A stretch of DNA of 64,000 bases from Gp6-AA40 sp036802945. Lineage in GTDB: Bacteria; Acidobacteriota; Vicinamibacteria; Vicinamibacterales; UBA2999. Positions 39,417 through 49,057 of this stretch are shown here, piece after piece. Made by a program: the position numbers and the translations under genes. The stretch is from NCBI GenBank assembly GCA_036802945.1, contig DAIRVG010000001.1:1-64000 (forward strand), in the 5' to 3' direction. Position 1 is the first letter of the stretch; every line of letters begins with the position of its first letter. The notes beneath the pieces are model-generated. The model saw only the letters and a program-made list of their open reading frames with translations, was not told the DNA's origin and did not search any database.

Positions 39417-40236
39417 GCGCGCCACCCGCTTTGGTCTCCGCGAGGTCGGTTCCCGATGTCGGGTCGGGTCCGTTCGTCCCGACGAGCCGCTCCACGAAAC
39501 GAGCCAGGACGAACAGCGGAAAGAGAACGGTGGAGAAGTACGTGATCCGCTCCACCCGCCAACCCGCGGCTTCAATGCGTGCCCGCAGCGTAGCCGCACG
39601 GTACCGTCGCCGGTGGCCGGCGATGCGGTCGCGCCGTCCATAAAGTCCTTGGAATGCGGGCACCGTGACGAAGAGTCGCCCAGTGGGCCGGACGACGTCC
39701 AAACATGACGCGAGGATTGGTACTTCGTCGTCGACGTGCTCGATCACATCGAAAAGCCCTACGGCATCGAACCAGCCCGGTGCCGTCGCAGTTGCGCCGT
39801 CCCCTTGAAAAAGCGCCGCGGCCGGAACCCTCTCTCTGGCGATCTCCAGATTGGAGCGGAACGCGTCACAGCCAGTGGCATCGAATCCCCGACTGGCAAT
39901 CTGGGCCAGTACGGTCCCCGTTCCGCAGCCCACTTCGAGAAAGCGGGCTGGACGGTTAGGCTCCCCAGGTCTAACCAGCGCGTACACGACGTCGCCGAGG
40001 ATGAGCGCTCGACCTCGCGGCCAGAAGTGCTTGACCTCCCATTCAGCCTGAGCGCGAGCCGCATGTGCCGGGTATGAGCTCCCGATCGGTGCCAGGGTGC
40101 TCCAGGCTGCGATCCCGCCTTCGGCAGCCAGCGCCCAGCCGCAGGGACACAGGTAACGGCCATCAAGGCTCTCAACGACGGCGTCGCAATCCTCGCATCG
40201 TACAGGCGGCCAGGGTTGAGCGATCTCCACCGTCAT
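39313..40236 (-). CDS. Zinc-ribbon class I methyltransferase
   Basis: 307 aa. An N-terminal ribbon with CEDC and CPC precedes a methyltransferase core: FLEVGCGTGTVLAQIA, GCDAFRSNLEIARER, FDVIEHVDDEV, and LFVTVPAFQGLYGRRD, as in UbiG/Methyltransf_11-type enzymes acting on cell-surface glycans. A C-terminal hydrophobic segment (YFSTVLFPLFVLARF) may touch the membrane. Last gene of a minus-strand operon; ATGA overlap with the GT2 gene upstream. Confidence 0.85.
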   Translation of the reverse strand: MTVEIAQPWPPVRCEDCDAVVESLDGRYLCPCGWALAAEGGIAAWSTLAPIGSSYPAHAARAQAEWEVKHFWPRGRALILGDVVYALVRPGEPNRPARFLEVGCGTGTVLAQIASRGFDATGCDAFRSNLEIARERVPAAALFQGDGATATAPGWFDAVGLFDVIEHVDDEVPILASCLDVVRPTGRLFVTVPAFQGLYGRRDRIAGHRRRYRAATLRARIEAAGWRVERITYFSTVLFPLFVLARFVERLVGTNGPDPTSGTDLAETKAGGALNALGLVTFAVERRWLRRHSLPFGSSLLAVARRP

Positions 40237-41249
40237 GGTCGCGCACGACCTTCACGCGCCGGTCCCGGCTCCAGGTCGAGAGGCTCGTCGCCTTCGAAAT
40301 TCACTGCCCGGTCGATGAGGAACAGCGGACGTCGCTGGACCTCGGTGTAGATTCGCCCGACATACTCGCCGACAATTCCCAGAAGCAGCATTTGCGCGCC
40401 CGTGAGCATCACGAACAGCAACGCGAGAGCCGAGAATCCCGGCCAGACGCCACCAACGAGCAGCCGATACGCCACCACATACGCCGCGTAGATCACGCTG
40501 GAGAACGTAACGAGAAACCCTATGGCGGTGACCACGCGAAGCGGAAAGGAACTGAAGGCGGTCACCGTCCAGACGGACAGACGGATGAGACCTCTGAGCC
40601 CGTACTTGGAATGCCCTGCGTGCCGTGGGTGGTGTTCCACCTCTACGTACGCCGTTCGGAACCCCAGCCAGTGGTTGAGAGGACCCGTTACCCGCGAACG
40701 CTCCCCAAGGCGATTGAACGCGTCCACCGCTTTTGCCGACAGCAGTCGAAACGTGCCGATGTTCTCCGGGACGTGCTGCCGCAGCAGGTGCGAAAGAACG
40801 CGAAAGAACCAGCGGCCCGCACTCCGCCGAACGAGGGTGTCCTTGCGCTCACGACGGAGCGAGAACACGACATCGGCGCCTTTGGCGTATTCGGCATACA
40901 GCAAGGGAATCGCTGATGGAGAATCCTGCAGGTCAGCATCCATGAGCACCAGCGCCTTGCCGCGGGCGTAGACCATCCCGGCGGCAATAGCCGCATGCTG
41001 TCCGAAGTTCCGCGAGAAATGGATGACGCGAATACGGCGATCCGCTTCGGCCGCGGCATCGAGAACTTCGCTGCTGCCGTCGCGGCTGCCATCATCGACG
41101 AACAGAACCTCGTACGAGTTGGCCAGCCACGGGTCCAGCGTCGCGCGCAGCTCCGACACCAGACGTTCCACGTTGGGCCGCTCGTTGAAGACACACACGA
41201 GCACTGTCAACTGCGGCCCGATCTCCGAGGACGGCGGCGGCTGTGTCAT
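40233..41249 (-). CDS. Polyprenyl-phosphate glycosyltransferase, DPM1/ArnC-like (GT2)
   Basis: 338 aa. GT2 core: TVLVCVFNERPNVERLV, VLFVDDGSRDGSSEV, ALVLMDADLQDSPSAIP, then two transmembrane helices (about 225-250 and 262-290) at the C-terminus, the layout of ArnC/GtrB enzymes that load a sugar onto undecaprenyl phosphate. That product is normally the donor for GT-C transferases, and such proteins are encoded directly upstream (41246-43639, 43748-45289). It shares 4-nt overlaps with both neighbours. Confidence 0.9.
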   Translation of the reverse strand: MTQPPPSSEIGPQLTVLVCVFNERPNVERLVSELRATLDPWLANSYEVLFVDDGSRDGSSEVLDAAAEADRRIRVIHFSRNFGQHAAIAAGMVYARGKALVLMDADLQDSPSAIPLLYAEYAKGADVVFSLRRERKDTLVRRSAGRWFFRVLSHLLRQHVPENIGTFRLLSAKAVDAFNRLGERSRVTGPLNHWLGFRTAYVEVEHHPRHAGHSKYGLRGLIRLSVWTVTAFSSFPLRVVTAIGFLVTFSSVIYAAYVVAYRLLVGGVWPGFSALALLFVMLTGAQMLLLGIVGEYVGRIYTEVQRRPLFLIDRAVNFEGDEPLDLEPGPAREGRARP

Positions 41250-43639
41250 CGGCCGACGTTACTCTCAAGGATCGACCAACCGGACAGGTCGTCAACGAGG
41301 AGCGGACGCACCGATGACGCCAATGCCTTTGACACGAACGCGTGGGCAGGGTCCAGGAGAAGGTAACGCACGTTGTTCTCGGCCAGGTAGCCGAGCGCTC
41401 GCTCGGGTTCGAAGTCTTCGGCCCCGCAGAACACCGGATGCGGCTCTTCGGCCCCCAGGTACTTGGCCCGGTAGGGCTGGTCCAGCATGTAGGGGGTGCC
41501 GGTGTGGACCAGATAATGCGCGGTAAAGAGATGGACTTCCACCAGCCAGGTGTTCTCGAACGGGCCGTCAACGACCGCCGGACCCGGAAGCGTCGCGAGC
41601 GTACCCATGATCGCAGGCGGGATCGTGAACAGACCGGGGCTGAACGTCCGGTCAAACCGACGAGTCCAGTCGGTTGCCTCGACCCATGTCCTCAGGTACT
41701 GGTTGTGGGCGAACTCGAAAAGAGTGGGCCGCTCGTTGCCGCTCTGATGATGTGCTTCGATCTGGTCTTCGCTGTCGATCAGATGCCCGCGGAAACCCGT
41801 GCCCAGCAGCGCAAGCGGCACGGTGGCCGCCACCGTTGCGACGACCGTCCACATGTCACGCCCTCGGTCTGCCGGGAACGGCAAAGACCGCAGCCCCTTG
41901 GCCATCCACCTCGCGGCCAGCGCCGCCGTGGCACTGATCAGAGCGCCTGCGAGAAGGACGTCGGCGCCGCGCTGTCCCGCGCGCATGGCGAGAGTGGCGA
42001 GCACGGCAAGCGCCACGCCCAGGCCAAATGCCGCGCCGATTCCAGGCACTCCCCACCGGGCCACAGCTTCCTCCGCGCCGAGAGCGATGACCAGCGCGAT
42101 CAGGGTGTAAACCATCGGATAGAGATAGACCTCCCCCGAGAACAGCGCCTGTGAGAACGTGGCCGAGACGAACAGGTACGACAGCGCTGGAATTCGGAGG
42201 ATCGCTAGGAAGCCGAGGCATGCAAGCGCGAGCCACAGGGCGGCAGCCGATCGACGGAATGCGAGCCCGATCGGAGCGATCCACGTAAAGAGCGCGTATC
42301 CGGGCAGTTTCCACAGCGTTGGAAAGTCCGTGGACTGTCCGCCGGGTTCCCAGATCGGCGGGCCGAACAGAGCAGCCGATGCGGAGGTCAGCACATGTCC
42401 GTAACGCTGGTGCCATTGACCCATGGCAGCGTCCTCGAACACGGTGACGTCCGGAGTCTGCATGATTGCGCCTCCGACCACGGATGCGAAGAGCAGAGGA
42501 ACAGCGATCAGGATGCCGATTCGGAACATCCTGGGACGGTCCACCCGTCCCGACAGCGCCACAGCGGCGCCCAGAAGAACCGCATATATGAGGTACTGAA
42601 GGACTTCCCTGGGGTGGATCAAAAAGACCGCGCAAGGGACGAGAGGCGCCAGCCAAGTCAGCAGATTTCGCCACGGTCCGCTCTCTCCGAGCACGAGTGC
42701 CGCCGCCAGGGTCAGTTCAAGTGGCGCGAGAATGCTGATGGCAATGTCGGCGGGGTGGCTCAGGGGGGCGAGTTGCCCCGATTCGATGAAGAGACCCCAG
42801 GCGTAGGCCACGCCGCCGAATGTGCTGACGGTCAGCAGCACGAGGACGATCCCTCCCAGTCGCGCCGTCCGGGGGCGGCCGCACAGGGTTCCGATCAGAA
42901 CCACGTGGATCAGGATCGACGCGACGAACCAGAGCGCACGAATGCGGTGGTAGATCACTATGGGATCGAGCCCAGACAGGGAAACGATCATCGCTTCCCA
43001 GAAATGGAAGGGCGCGTAGACGTACGCCAGCGTGGCCGGCGTCTTGTACATGTAGTTGTCCGGCCGAATCGCCTCGAGCGCCGCCAGCTTCCGAATGTAG
43101 CCCAATGCCAGGAAGTCTTCGCCGTAAAACCCCTCGAAGGGCACGCCCACGAAGTACAGGCCAACGGCAGCCGCGGCGACAAGCAGGGCCAGAATGGTTC
43201 CCACACTGCGGAGCGAGGCGCCTGGCTGAAACGTGGTGGTATCGATTCGAGGCCGAGCGCGCCAGATGGCCGTCGCGATCGTTGTCGCGAGCGCAGACAA
43301 GAGGAAGAAGGCCGAGGCGCCGCGAGCGTTCCATTCCGTTTGAAAGGTCGCGACCGTTACGAGCGCCACCAGTAGAAGCTGGATGCCGAATCCGGCAACC
43401 AAAATCTCCGCGTGCCGCGCGCCTCCCGCGAGCCGCCGGGCGATCTCGGCCCCTGGGAGGAGTAGAAGGGCGGCAGCGGCGACGAAGAAGCGGACGGGCG
43501 TCCACAGAGGCAGCCCGGGGAAGACCCAGAGCACCAGCGCCGCAGCGAGCAGTGTTCTAAGAAACCAGGGCAAAACGTCGGGTACGAAAGCCGTGGGGCC
43601 GTCGCTGACCGGTGAGCCTTGTTCTGTTGCGGGATCCAA
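41246..43639 (-). CDS. Large polytopic membrane protein, family A, GT-C-like
   Basis: 797 aa with many hydrophobic helices. The long lumen-facing loop after the first helices contains GFYGEDFLALGYIRKLAAL and PDNYMYKTPATLAYVYAPFHF, and the C-terminal soluble part ends with NNVRYLLLDPAHAFV. Comparable segments occur at the same places in the proteins at 57129 and 61761, so the three are paralogs. The architecture suggests a GT-C glycosyltransferase using polyprenyl-phosphate sugar, in line with the ArnC-like gene downstream; no catalytic Asp was assigned. Confidence 0.65.
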   Translation of the reverse strand: MDPATEQGSPVSDGPTAFVPDVLPWFLRTLLAAALVLWVFPGLPLWTPVRFFVAAAALLLLPGAEIARRLAGGARHAEILVAGFGIQLLLVALVTVATFQTEWNARGASAFFLLSALATTIATAIWRARPRIDTTTFQPGASLRSVGTILALLVAAAAVGLYFVGVPFEGFYGEDFLALGYIRKLAALEAIRPDNYMYKTPATLAYVYAPFHFWEAMIVSLSGLDPIVIYHRIRALWFVASILIHVVLIGTLCGRPRTARLGGIVLVLLTVSTFGGVAYAWGLFIESGQLAPLSHPADIAISILAPLELTLAAALVLGESGPWRNLLTWLAPLVPCAVFLIHPREVLQYLIYAVLLGAAVALSGRVDRPRMFRIGILIAVPLLFASVVGGAIMQTPDVTVFEDAAMGQWHQRYGHVLTSASAALFGPPIWEPGGQSTDFPTLWKLPGYALFTWIAPIGLAFRRSAAALWLALACLGFLAILRIPALSYLFVSATFSQALFSGEVYLYPMVYTLIALVIALGAEEAVARWGVPGIGAAFGLGVALAVLATLAMRAGQRGADVLLAGALISATAALAARWMAKGLRSLPFPADRGRDMWTVVATVAATVPLALLGTGFRGHLIDSEDQIEAHHQSGNERPTLFEFAHNQYLRTWVEATDWTRRFDRTFSPGLFTIPPAIMGTLATLPGPAVVDGPFENTWLVEVHLFTAHYLVHTGTPYMLDQPYRAKYLGAEEPHPVFCGAEDFEPERALGYLAENNVRYLLLDPAHAFVSKALASSVRPLLVDDLSGWSILESNVGR

Positions 43640-43747
43640 AGGTCAAGTTCTCGACAGGAGCGCGGCTGCACCTCCACTGCGGCAGTCGGGCGCGGGCGGA
43701 ACGCGGAGATTCTACCGCAGCCACAGGTCTGCGGTCTCGAAGAACGG

Positions 43748-45289
43748 TCACACCGGAGGGCAGGGAAGGGCAGTCAGCGTATCGATTGGCGCGGTCGGGG
43801 CTGCCTGCGGCAGCCAGACGCGCAGACGCGAGTCGATCGCCGGCACTGCGTGCTCGGCCCAGCCGCGTTGCTGCAGCCACCGATCGAGTTCCGGCCACGA
43901 CCTCCTGAAGTCCGTCGAGCCATCCAGCATCACGGCTGCGGCGACCCGCTCACGATTCAAGCGCGCGAGAGCACGTCCGATATCCGCCGGGTCGTCGTAG
44001 TACCCGGGAATCCACGCGGCGAGTCCGCCGGCGAAGGCACGGTGCGCGAGCACCGGAATCTCCGGTCCGAAGCCGCTGACGAGGACGCGGTCGCCGGCCG
44101 GCGTGCAACGAGCGAGATAGTCGACCAGCGGCGCAAGATGGGGATCCGGCTGGATCTCGGGCGCCGCGTGCGCCAGACGTCGAGTGACGCGCACCGGCTG
44201 GCTCGCCAGGGTCTCCAGCGTAGGAAGGCGATCCGGGTGCGCTACTGCCAGGGCCGCTGCGGGCACGAGCAACGCGACGGCAACCGCGAGGAGGGCACGG
44301 TTCAGCACGCGTGAGGGCAGCACCTGGCCTGCGACCGCCGCGGCGACGACGGCGATGGGCGCCACCACATCGGGTAATCGAGCGACAAGAACGTCGCGGA
44401 GGAAGACCAGTTCGATCAACAGCACCAGCACCGATGCCGACGCCAGCTGCGCAGGCGAGAGCCCCGACCTTCTTCGGAAGGAAAGGAGCAAACCCGTCAT
44501 CGGAATGGCCACGAGCGCGTAGAACAAGGGGCTCCGCGGCCACCCTTCAGCCGTCCGCCTTCCTTCCGCTGTGACAAACCGAAACGCCGAGGCGAAGTAC
44601 TCGGCGATCCCTTCCGACCACTGGACGTACAACAGCCATGGGCTGACGAACAGGACTGACAGGCCCGCGTACGACGCCACACGGCGAATCATTTCGCCGC
44701 GATCGGCGGAATGGCACATCGTCAGCAACACGATGTTCGAAGCGGCGACGTAAACGACATAGTCGTGGCGCAGGAGGAAGGCAATCGCCGTCCATCCTGC
44801 CAACAGGACGAGCCGTCTCGCTGAGGGCGCGTCCGCGTAACGCCAGGAAAGCCAGATCACCACGACAGGCACGAGCACCTTTGTCGTGTTGTACATCCGC
44901 GGATAGATCGCAACGGTCATTGCCGCTGCGAGCAGCCCCGCCCAGGTGCTTCCCGTCGCCCGGAATGCCAGCAGATACACGAGCGCCGACGTCACGGACA
45001 GAAAGAGGATGCAGAGGACGACGTTCACGAGGAGCGTCGGGCCGAAGAGCGCCGCCGCAGCGGTCGACACGAGGTACGCCAGCGGCTGTCCGGGATCTTC
45101 GAAATCGCGCACTGGCCAATCGCCGTGCAGCACCTGGAACGCGCGCGCCAGCATCACGAAGTGGTCGTTGTCGATCGCGCCGGTCGTCAAGTACCGGATG
45201 AAGAAGGTCGCAATCCCGACGCTGAAGGCAATGGTGGATTTCAGATTTCGCTGTTGTACCACGCCTCCGAGGCATTTCTCGAACAGCAC
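43748..45289 (-). CDS. Polytopic membrane protein, family B, GT-C-like
   Basis: 513 aa if started at GTG 45289 (GTG 45262 is an alternative; the frame itself opens much earlier, across the smpB start). An acidic pair lies in the first periplasmic loop (GAIDNDHFVML ... GDWPVRDFEDPG), followed by about ten helices and a C-terminal soluble portion (CTPAGDRVLVSGFGPEIPVLAHRAFAGG). The same order is seen at 45918 and 59497. The acidic loop is the usual catalytic region of GT-C enzymes (inference). Confidence 0.65.
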   Translation of the reverse strand: MLFEKCLGGVVQQRNLKSTIAFSVGIATFFIRYLTTGAIDNDHFVMLARAFQVLHGDWPVRDFEDPGQPLAYLVSTAAAALFGPTLLVNVVLCILFLSVTSALVYLLAFRATGSTWAGLLAAAMTVAIYPRMYNTTKVLVPVVVIWLSWRYADAPSARRLVLLAGWTAIAFLLRHDYVVYVAASNIVLLTMCHSADRGEMIRRVASYAGLSVLFVSPWLLYVQWSEGIAEYFASAFRFVTAEGRRTAEGWPRSPLFYALVAIPMTGLLLSFRRRSGLSPAQLASASVLVLLIELVFLRDVLVARLPDVVAPIAVVAAAVAGQVLPSRVLNRALLAVAVALLVPAAALAVAHPDRLPTLETLASQPVRVTRRLAHAAPEIQPDPHLAPLVDYLARCTPAGDRVLVSGFGPEIPVLAHRAFAGGLAAWIPGYYDDPADIGRALARLNRERVAAAVMLDGSTDFRRSWPELDRWLQQRGWAEHAVPAIDSRLRVWLPQAAPTAPIDTLTALPCPPV

Positions 45290-45417
45290 CCGACGGCGCT
45301 GTCTGGATGCGGCCCGACGTCCGCCGCCGTCGAGGCTGCGATTTGCGGCGTAATCGATACGAGGCAGGCCGGAATCGGGAACAGTCCGTCGGCCATCGCA
45401 CGTAGTACGATTTCGTA

Positions 45418-45900
45418 ATGACCGACAAGGCCCAGGGCGACGAAGCGAGGCGTGTGATTGCGGAGAACCGCAAGGCCCGCCACGACTACCACGTGCTTCA
45501 GACGTGGGAGGCAGGCGTCGCGTTGCTGGGTACGGAAGTAAAGTCAATTCGCGAAGGCCGCGCGAACCTGCGCGACAGCTACGCGCGTGTTCAGGGGAGC
45601 GAGATCTGGCTCTACAACGTCCATATCAGTCCGTACAGCCACCGGGGATCAGCCGAGCATGCGGAGATGCGCCCGCGCAAGCTGCTGCTTCACCGCCATG
45701 AAATCCGGAAGCTCGTGGGACAAACCGCCGAAAAGGGGCTGACGCTGGTGCCGCTCGAGCTCTACTTCAAAACGGGACGGGTGAAGGTGTTGCTGGCGCT
45801 CGCCAAAGGCAAGAAGGAACACGACAAGCGCGAAACGATCCGCCGGCGGGAGATCGATCGGGAAACGCGGTCGGCGATGAAGTCGGCCAGGCGAAGCTGA
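45418..45900 (+). CDS. smpB: SsrA-binding protein SmpB
   Basis: 160 aa. Binds tmRNA for rescue of stalled ribosomes. N-terminal NRKARHDYHVLQTWEAGVALLGTEVKSIREGRANL, HISPY, RPRKLLLHR, GLTLVPLELYFKTGRVKVLLALAKGKK and the basic C-terminal tail are diagnostic. It lies isolated within the polysaccharide region and is followed 17 nt later by a family B membrane protein. The gene for tmRNA itself is not in the window. Confidence 0.96.
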   Translation: MTDKAQGDEARRVIAENRKARHDYHVLQTWEAGVALLGTEVKSIREGRANLRDSYARVQGSEIWLYNVHISPYSHRGSAEHAEMRPRKLLLHRHEIRKLVGQTAEKGLTLVPLELYFKTGRVKVLLALAKGKKEHDKRETIRRREIDRETRSAMKSARRS

Positions 45901-45917
45901 GAGACGTGCCCCCCTCC

Positions 45918-47624
45918 ATGAGCGCATCCCACCCCACGCGCGGACCCGCGCTGTCGGATTCCCGAGCACTCCGGAGCGCCGGTCGCGTTGCGCTCATCCT
46001 CGCAATTCTGGCGATCGCCGCGGTTGCCTTTCTCCTCCGCTTCAACGCGCTTGGCGGCTCGCTCGGAGGTTTCGACGACGACGAGTTCGTGACCCTGACG
46101 CATGTCGACATGGTAGTAAGCGGCCAGCAGCCGCTGCGCGACTTCGCCGACAACGAGCTGCGTGGAGTCTGGCCCTCCCTCAGCTTTGAGCTGCCGGCCC
46201 TCGCGCAGCGGACCTGGGGCCGCAACCTGTTCGTGCACGCGTGCTACACGCTCGGTGCGCTCGCGCTCTGCGCCGTAATGGTGTTTGTCCTCGCGGGCAA
46301 CCTGTCACGCAACTGGCTGGTCGCACTGCTCACCGCGGGCGTCGTTATCCTCAGCTGGACGGTCCCCTACAACTACCAGAAGCTGTTTTCCATGACGCTC
46401 GGCATTGTGGCGATCCGCTGGGCGGTCCTGCGGCCCACATGGCGGCGGCTGGCGGCGCTGGCGGCCGCGACCCTGATCGCTGCCCTGTTCCGCCACGACT
46501 ACGGCCTGTTCGTGGGCGTTGGAGCTGTCGCGGGCATCATCGGATCCCAGCCGCGACCGATGGTCGTTCCGCTCCGTCGCCTTGCGATGTACGGAGGATT
46601 GCTCGTCCTGGTGTCACTGCCGTCGCTGTTGTGGCTGGCGTGGAACGGCGGCGTGATCCAGTATGCCGGACTGGTGCTGCGGGCATCGCTCACACAATCA
46701 GTAAACAATCCAGCGATGGGGTTCAGGCCGCGCTTCGACCCCGCGGCTCCGCTCGCAGCCGACAGCCTTATCGCGCTCACCTACTACACGTACTGGGCAC
46801 TGGTCGTCGCTGCGCTCGCGCTGCTGGCGACGCTGTCGACCCGTCGATCGCGGAGCGGCCATGACGCGCACATCGGGACGGGATGGGCACTGGTCGCGAT
46901 GACGCCGTTCGTCAACTATTTCCTGCTGCGCTCGCATCTTCAGGCGCGCTTCGGCGACGCGGTTGTGCCGATGGCCCTCATTGGTCCCTGGATCGTCGGC
47001 ACCGCTCCGATGTTGACGTCGCACGTGGGGCGCGCGGTAGCTCGAGCCGGTCCACCGGTGCTCCTGGCGCTCATGTGCGCGGCATTCGTGCCGATCGAAT
47101 ACGTGCCCCATGAGTTGAGTACCGGCGGTTTCACGCAGTCACCGGAAGTGGTGGCGCAACGGTTTGTGGAGGTCAGGCGTGAGCTGCTTGCGCTGCCGCC
47201 CCACGACTGGACCAAGGTTGATCTCAGCGGCACCCTGGGCGCGGCCCGGTATCTCGCCGAATGCACCGCCCCGGACGACTACGTGCTCGTCGGGACGTTC
47301 GCCGAGCAGGTTCCCTACTTCGCGCGCCGACGGTTTGCCGGCGGGCAATCGTACTTCGCGTTTTCATTCCTGCGCACCGAGGCGGATCAGCGGCTCGTGC
47401 TGGAGCGGCTCGGCCACCAGTCGGTACCTGTGATCCTTGCCGCCTTCGACTACGACAAGGAGATCATCGAGAACTATCCGCTGCTGGCGCAGCACATTGC
47501 CAGTCACTACCACGAGGTCGGAGTCATCGACGCCTACGGCGAGCCGTGGGTGCGCGTGTTCGTGGAGAATGAACGGTTGGCCACGGGAACGGATCCGCTG
47601 CTCGGGTTTCCCTGCTTCCGATGA
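45918..47624 (+). CDS. Polytopic membrane protein, family B, GT-C-like
   Basis: 568 aa from ATG 45918 (GTG 45906 is also possible). First loop: GGFDDDEFVTLTHVDMVVSGQQPLRDFADNE, an acidic stretch matching the family B position. About ten hydrophobic helices, then a soluble C-terminal portion: CTAPDDYVLVGTFAEQVPYFARRRFAGG, VPVILAAFDYDKEI and TDPLLGFPCF. The last segment matches the end of the protein at 59497 closely. Possibly co-transcribed with smpB. Confidence 0.65.
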   Translation: MSASHPTRGPALSDSRALRSAGRVALILAILAIAAVAFLLRFNALGGSLGGFDDDEFVTLTHVDMVVSGQQPLRDFADNELRGVWPSLSFELPALAQRTWGRNLFVHACYTLGALALCAVMVFVLAGNLSRNWLVALLTAGVVILSWTVPYNYQKLFSMTLGIVAIRWAVLRPTWRRLAALAAATLIAALFRHDYGLFVGVGAVAGIIGSQPRPMVVPLRRLAMYGGLLVLVSLPSLLWLAWNGGVIQYAGLVLRASLTQSVNNPAMGFRPRFDPAAPLAADSLIALTYYTYWALVVAALALLATLSTRRSRSGHDAHIGTGWALVAMTPFVNYFLLRSHLQARFGDAVVPMALIGPWIVGTAPMLTSHVGRAVARAGPPVLLALMCAAFVPIEYVPHELSTGGFTQSPEVVAQRFVEVRRELLALPPHDWTKVDLSGTLGAARYLAECTAPDDYVLVGTFAEQVPYFARRRFAGGQSYFAFSFLRTEADQRLVLERLGHQSVPVILAAFDYDKEIIENYPLLAQHIASHYHEVGVIDAYGEPWVRVFVENERLATGTDPLLGFPCFR

Positions 47625-47784
47625 TTGTCTTTTTCGGTTGCGTGACGAAGCGCGGTATTTGCCGCTCAGTCGGGCTGATGTATCTTGGGTTGACTCGTCA
47701 CCAGCCTCCTTCCCACAATGAAGCGCGGCCGCTCGCCTGGAGTGTGGCCCAGTTCATCGACGACAGAGACTTGGCGACCCCCCC

Positions 47785-48990
47785 ATGATGAGCGTCCCGA
47801 CGGCCGTTACCGAGATAGAGCACTGCCGCGTGTGCGGTTCTCCCGCGCTCGAACCGGTGTTCTCGCTCGGGGATCTCTATGTGTCGGACTTCGTGCGCGA
47901 TCGGAACGCCGCGGGGATCAAGGGTCCGCTCGATCTGGTCCTCTGTGAGAAATGCACCCTCCTCCAACTCAAGCACACGGCCCCGCAGGAGATCCTGTAC
48001 GCGCGCCATTACTGGTACCGATCTGGCGTGACGGAGACCATGCGACGCGCCCTGCGGGACGTCGCCGAGAGCGTCGAGCGCCTGGTCTCGCCCGCGGACG
48101 GCGCCATCGTCCTCGACATCGGTGCCAATGACGGCACGCTGCTGGCGGCCTACGGCAATGAGACGCTCAGAAGAGTGGGCTGCGAGCCGGCCAACAACCT
48201 CGTAGGCCACCTGCGGCAGGTGACGCCGCACGTGATTCATGGCTTCTGGGAGCGTGACGCCTTCGAGCGGATGTTCCCTGGCGAGAAGGCCATCGCGATC
48301 ACCGCCATCGGCATGTTCTACGACATGGACGACCCCAACACTTTCATTGCGGACGCCGCGAGCGTGCTTGCCCACGACGGCGTCTTCGTGGCGCAGTTGA
48401 TGTGCCTGCGCCCGATGCTGGAAACGAACGACGTCGGCAACATCTGTCACGAGCACCTGGAATACTACTCACTCGAATCCCTCCAGTACCTCTTCGAGCA
48501 CAACGGACTCGAGATCTTCGCGCTCGAGGAAAACGACGTCAACGGCGGCAGCTATCGCCTGTTCGCGCGGAAGTATCGGTCCGGGAGCATGGCCCTCGCG
48601 GACCGCTTCAGGAAACAGGACTACCTGGACTTCTATGCGCGAGTCGAGAGGAACAGGAACGAGTGCGTCACGTTCATCAAGGGTGAGGTTGCGAAGGGAA
48701 AGAAGGTGTACGTCTACGGGGCGTCGACGAAGGGGAACACGATTCTCCAGTACTATGGGCTCACCCACGAGTGGATCAGCGGCGCCGCCGAGAGAAGCCC
48801 CGAGAAGTTTGGGACGTACACGGTTGGCACCCTGATCCCGATCGTCCCCGAGGAGGAGGCCAGGAAAGAGGCGGACTACTTCCTCGTACTGCCGTGGGCG
48901 TTTCTGAACGAGTTCCTGCGTCGCGAGAGCGACTGGCGGGCGGCAGGAGGGAAGTTCATCGTGCCGCTGCCGGAGGTTCGGGTTCTGTGA
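47785..48990 (+). CDS. Sugar C-methyltransferase, NovU/TylCIII-like
   Basis: 401 aa. Zinc-binding N-terminal domain (CRVCGSPALEPVFSLGDLYVSDF ... CEKCTLLQLKH), a central SAM domain (IVLDIGANDGTLLAAYG), CHEHLEYYSLESLQYLFEHNGLEIF, and a C-terminal Methyltransf_14-like domain (VYVYGASTKGNTILQYYGL, EADYFLVLPWAFLNEF). These enzymes methylate carbon of keto-deoxysugars such as those made by the neighbouring dehydratase. It begins a plus-strand run of sugar genes. Confidence 0.88.
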   Translation: MMSVPTAVTEIEHCRVCGSPALEPVFSLGDLYVSDFVRDRNAAGIKGPLDLVLCEKCTLLQLKHTAPQEILYARHYWYRSGVTETMRRALRDVAESVERLVSPADGAIVLDIGANDGTLLAAYGNETLRRVGCEPANNLVGHLRQVTPHVIHGFWERDAFERMFPGEKAIAITAIGMFYDMDDPNTFIADAASVLAHDGVFVAQLMCLRPMLETNDVGNICHEHLEYYSLESLQYLFEHNGLEIFALEENDVNGGSYRLFARKYRSGSMALADRFRKQDYLDFYARVERNRNECVTFIKGEVAKGKKVYVYGASTKGNTILQYYGLTHEWISGAAERSPEKFGTYTVGTLIPIVPEEEARKEADYFLVLPWAFLNEFLRRESDWRAAGGKFIVPLPEVRVL

Positions 48991-49057
48991 GGCTGCCGGA
49001 GGATCCGCGCGGAGGGCGATTGCCGGAGCCCTTCTCGCGATTTCAGTCGTTCAACGC

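Noticed and set aside
45395..45418. Promoter just upstream of smpB
   Set aside because: A TACGAT at about 45405 is only about 10 nt before the start codon and has no -35 partner; not enough support.
45290..45547. N-terminal extension of the family B gene across the smpB start
   Set aside because: It is Arg/Pro-rich, without a membrane segment, and overlaps the smpB coding start; a GTG at 45289 just before the first helix fits better.
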